From Enterococcus dispar ATCC 51266 (GTDB lineage Bacteria; Bacillota; Bacilli; Lactobacillales; Enterococcaceae), in the NCBI RefSeq assembly GCF_000406945.1, contig NZ_KE136354.1, forward strand, positions 181,771 to 245,770: a stretch of DNA of 64,000 bases. Direction: 5' to 3'. Under the pieces are notes generated by a model. It was given only the letters and a program-made list of their open reading frames with translations, was not told the origin of the DNA and did no database searches. Below are positions 62,927 through 64,000 of the stretch, piece after piece. Position numbers and translations under genes: made by a program. How positions within the stretch are numbered: position 1 is the stretch's first letter; every line of letters begins with the position of its first letter.

Positions 62927-63875
62927 TAAAACGGATAGATCTGCTCCTCCAAATCTAAAAACAGATAATCCCAAAATCATTGAAACAATAGAAGAAAAGA
63001 AAATAAGATGGAGTAATTTTTTTAAAAAAAAACTGTCAGTTGAATATACTGAGCAGGACTATGAGGATACTTTTTTCATTGTTCCAAATCAAATATTTGA
63101 AAATAGAAAAATGAAAATAATAGAATTGTTATCTGATAACACTGATGAAATCGCAGTTTTGATGGCTATCTGTTCTAAGAAGTTAATAGCGGATTACACA
63201 GCTGGTAAACTCGAAACAAATCTTTTCTCTATAGATGATATCACGCTACTAGTATACGGTAATAAAAGTCAAAGATCTGAACTAAACGGCTATAAAAAAG
63301 AAACATTACAAGCAATAGAAAATCTAAACAATTTAGAGTTCATCAAAATAGATTTTTTATCTTCTTTAGGTTTGTATAAAGCAACAATTGATTTTAAAAA
63401 TGATGATGAGAAAGTTAGCTTTACCAAAATTTGGTATAATGATTTTTTTAGAATTATGAATTTGACAAATCATAAAAGTAAACGAATCTCACTCCTCTTA
63501 GTGTATTTAGCTATTGCGTATAGGATATTTGAAACTGATAATAGCAATTATCGAGCTACTGATTCACTTGGTTCAATAGCTAATGCAATGAATCTATCTA
63601 GCACGACAGTTTCAAACAGACTAAAGGAATTGGAAAACAAAAATATACTCATTTCAGTGTCTGTTGTTTGCCCTTCAGATAAGTATATAGAACAGCGATG
63701 CACATCCTTATTTAGACATAGGAATAAATTTGTAGATAGGTTGAAGGAATCTTTGAGTAGAAAAGAGTTTATTGATGTTGTTCGGCCTAGACCCGAACCT
63801 GAATACGTTTCAAAAAGCAATAATGATTTGTTCCCAGATACAATTGAAGAATTGATTTCTTCCTTAGCTGCATAG
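62907..63875 (+). CDS. Winged-helix-like unknown protein (322 aa), possible replication or regulatory protein
   Basis: The start at 62907 (MPKKKSDKTDRSAP) follows AAGGGGGGAG. The N-terminal 45 residues are charged and disordered-looking. Residues 55-200 are alpha/beta with no known motif. Residues about 205-260 look like a winged helix: ISLLLVYLAIAYRIFE, then LGSIANAMNLSSTTVSNRLK, which resembles a recognition helix, then LENKNILISVSVV as a wing. The C-terminus ends LFPDTIEELISSLAA. It forms an overlapping pair with the previous gene. Plasmid or element replication initiators and transcription regulators both have such domains; I cannot decide. Confidence 0.6.
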   Translation: MPKKKSDKTDRSAPPNLKTDNPKIIETIEEKKIRWSNFFKKKLSVEYTEQDYEDTFFIVPNQIFENRKMKIIELLSDNTDEIAVLMAICSKKLIADYTAGKLETNLFSIDDITLLVYGNKSQRSELNGYKKETLQAIENLNNLEFIKIDFLSSLGLYKATIDFKNDDEKVSFTKIWYNDFFRIMNLTNHKSKRISLLLVYLAIAYRIFETDNSNYRATDSLGSIANAMNLSSTTVSNRLKELENKNILISVSVVCPSDKYIEQRCTSLFRHRNKFVDRLKESLSRKEFIDVVRPRPEPEYVSKSNNDLFPDTIEELISSLAA

Positions 63876-64000
63876 CCTTCGTACTCTTCTTTTAAGTACC
63901 CTTCTTTAAGTACCTCTGATTACTATTGAAAAATATTGGATTGTATTAAATGAATAGTTAGGCTAAGAAAATAATTGATAGATATGGAAATTAAAAAATA
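63876..64000. repeat. Short direct repeats at the window end
   Basis: TTCTTTTAAGTACC and TTCTTTAAGTACC occur next to each other (about 63888-63913). No ORF begins before the window end. Confidence 0.35.

Larger units (their letters stand above)
53095..64000. mobile_element. Integrated accessory island with restriction-modification cargo (right end outside window)
   Basis: The conserved glycolytic operon stops at 53072. From there to the window end are a tyrosine recombinase, a decayed second recombinase, a PD-(D/E)XK protein, a Type ISP enzyme, a truncated hsdR piece and unknown genes, with long AT-rich gaps and pseudogenes. This is typical of an integrated element or defence island. The left border is placed near the dyad by inference. 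Confidence 0.65.

Noticed and set aside
53095..64000. Prophage
   Set aside because: No phage structural, lysis or terminase gene is seen within the window.

Overview
The window is chromosomal DNA from a low-GC Gram-positive coccus. Gene content and protein sequence point to the Enterococcaceae (Enterococcus or a close relative; species not determined): yqgF-yrzB, zapA-cvpA-mutS2-trxA, the ywfO/EF1143-type dNTPase beside a lipL-type octanoyltransferase, ywiB-rpoE, rpoN next to tRNA-Arg(CCG), and the central glycolytic operon cggR-gapA-pgk-tpiA followed by eno. Strong AGGAGG ribosome binding sites, factor-independent terminators and several TTG/GTG starts fit this group.

Layout. 1-4.4 kb: tail of yqgF, yrzB, an alpha/beta hydrolase divergent from a TetR regulator with a shared operator, an NAD(P)-binding protein and a DUF697-type membrane protein. 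4.4-8.0 kb (minus strand): a compact exopolysaccharide operon of a membrane-bound degenerate GGDEF protein, a 45-residue TTG-start membrane peptide, a processive GT2 synthase and a GH8 hydrolase. It resembles a stripped-down B. subtilis ydaJ-N locus. 8.2-15.7 kb: amidase with amino-acid ABC genes (no ATPase), then a heterodimeric BmrCD-type multidrug exporter preceded by a 26-codon leader ORF and an intrinsic terminator, which looks like a translation-dependent attenuator. 15.8-21.1 kb: rnhC, zapA, cvpA, mutS2, trxA. 21.3-27.2 kb: complete ribose operon rbsR-K-D-A-C-B with a 20-bp operator. 27.3-36.9 kb: secreted L,D-transpeptidase with SH3/GW-like repeats, uvrC, PadR-controlled ABC exporter, peptidase C26, glyoxalase I, Nudix hydrolase. 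37-46.9 kb: MsbA/Sav1866-type exporter, Cof phosphatase, dNTPase, lipL, ywiB, rpoE, a PgaD/PgaC-like polysaccharide synthase pair, rpoN. 46.9-53.0 kb: tRNA-Arg, cggR with a recognisable CggR operator, glycolytic genes.

From about 53.1 kb to the end of the window is an accessory island inserted just downstream of the eno terminator. It starts with an intact tyrosine recombinase (R147, H248, R251, H274, Y283). A second, decayed tyrosine recombinase follows that no simple ORF reveals. The defence cargo is a 452-residue protein with a coiled coil and a C-terminal PD-(D/E)XK nuclease motif (unrecognised family), a 33-codon ORF fused stop-to-start with a 1584-residue single-chain Type ISP restriction-modification enzyme (LlaGI/LlaBIII type), and a truncated C-terminal piece of a Type I HsdR. 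Two overlapping unknown genes follow, one with a winged-helix-like region. The right end of the island lies outside the window.

The most interesting items are the solo nuclease plus Type ISP module with its tiny coupled ORF, the minimal c-di-GMP-receptor-like polysaccharide operon with its hidden small membrane gene, and the leader-peptide attenuator of the multidrug exporter. No CRISPR array, rRNA or insertion sequence was seen.
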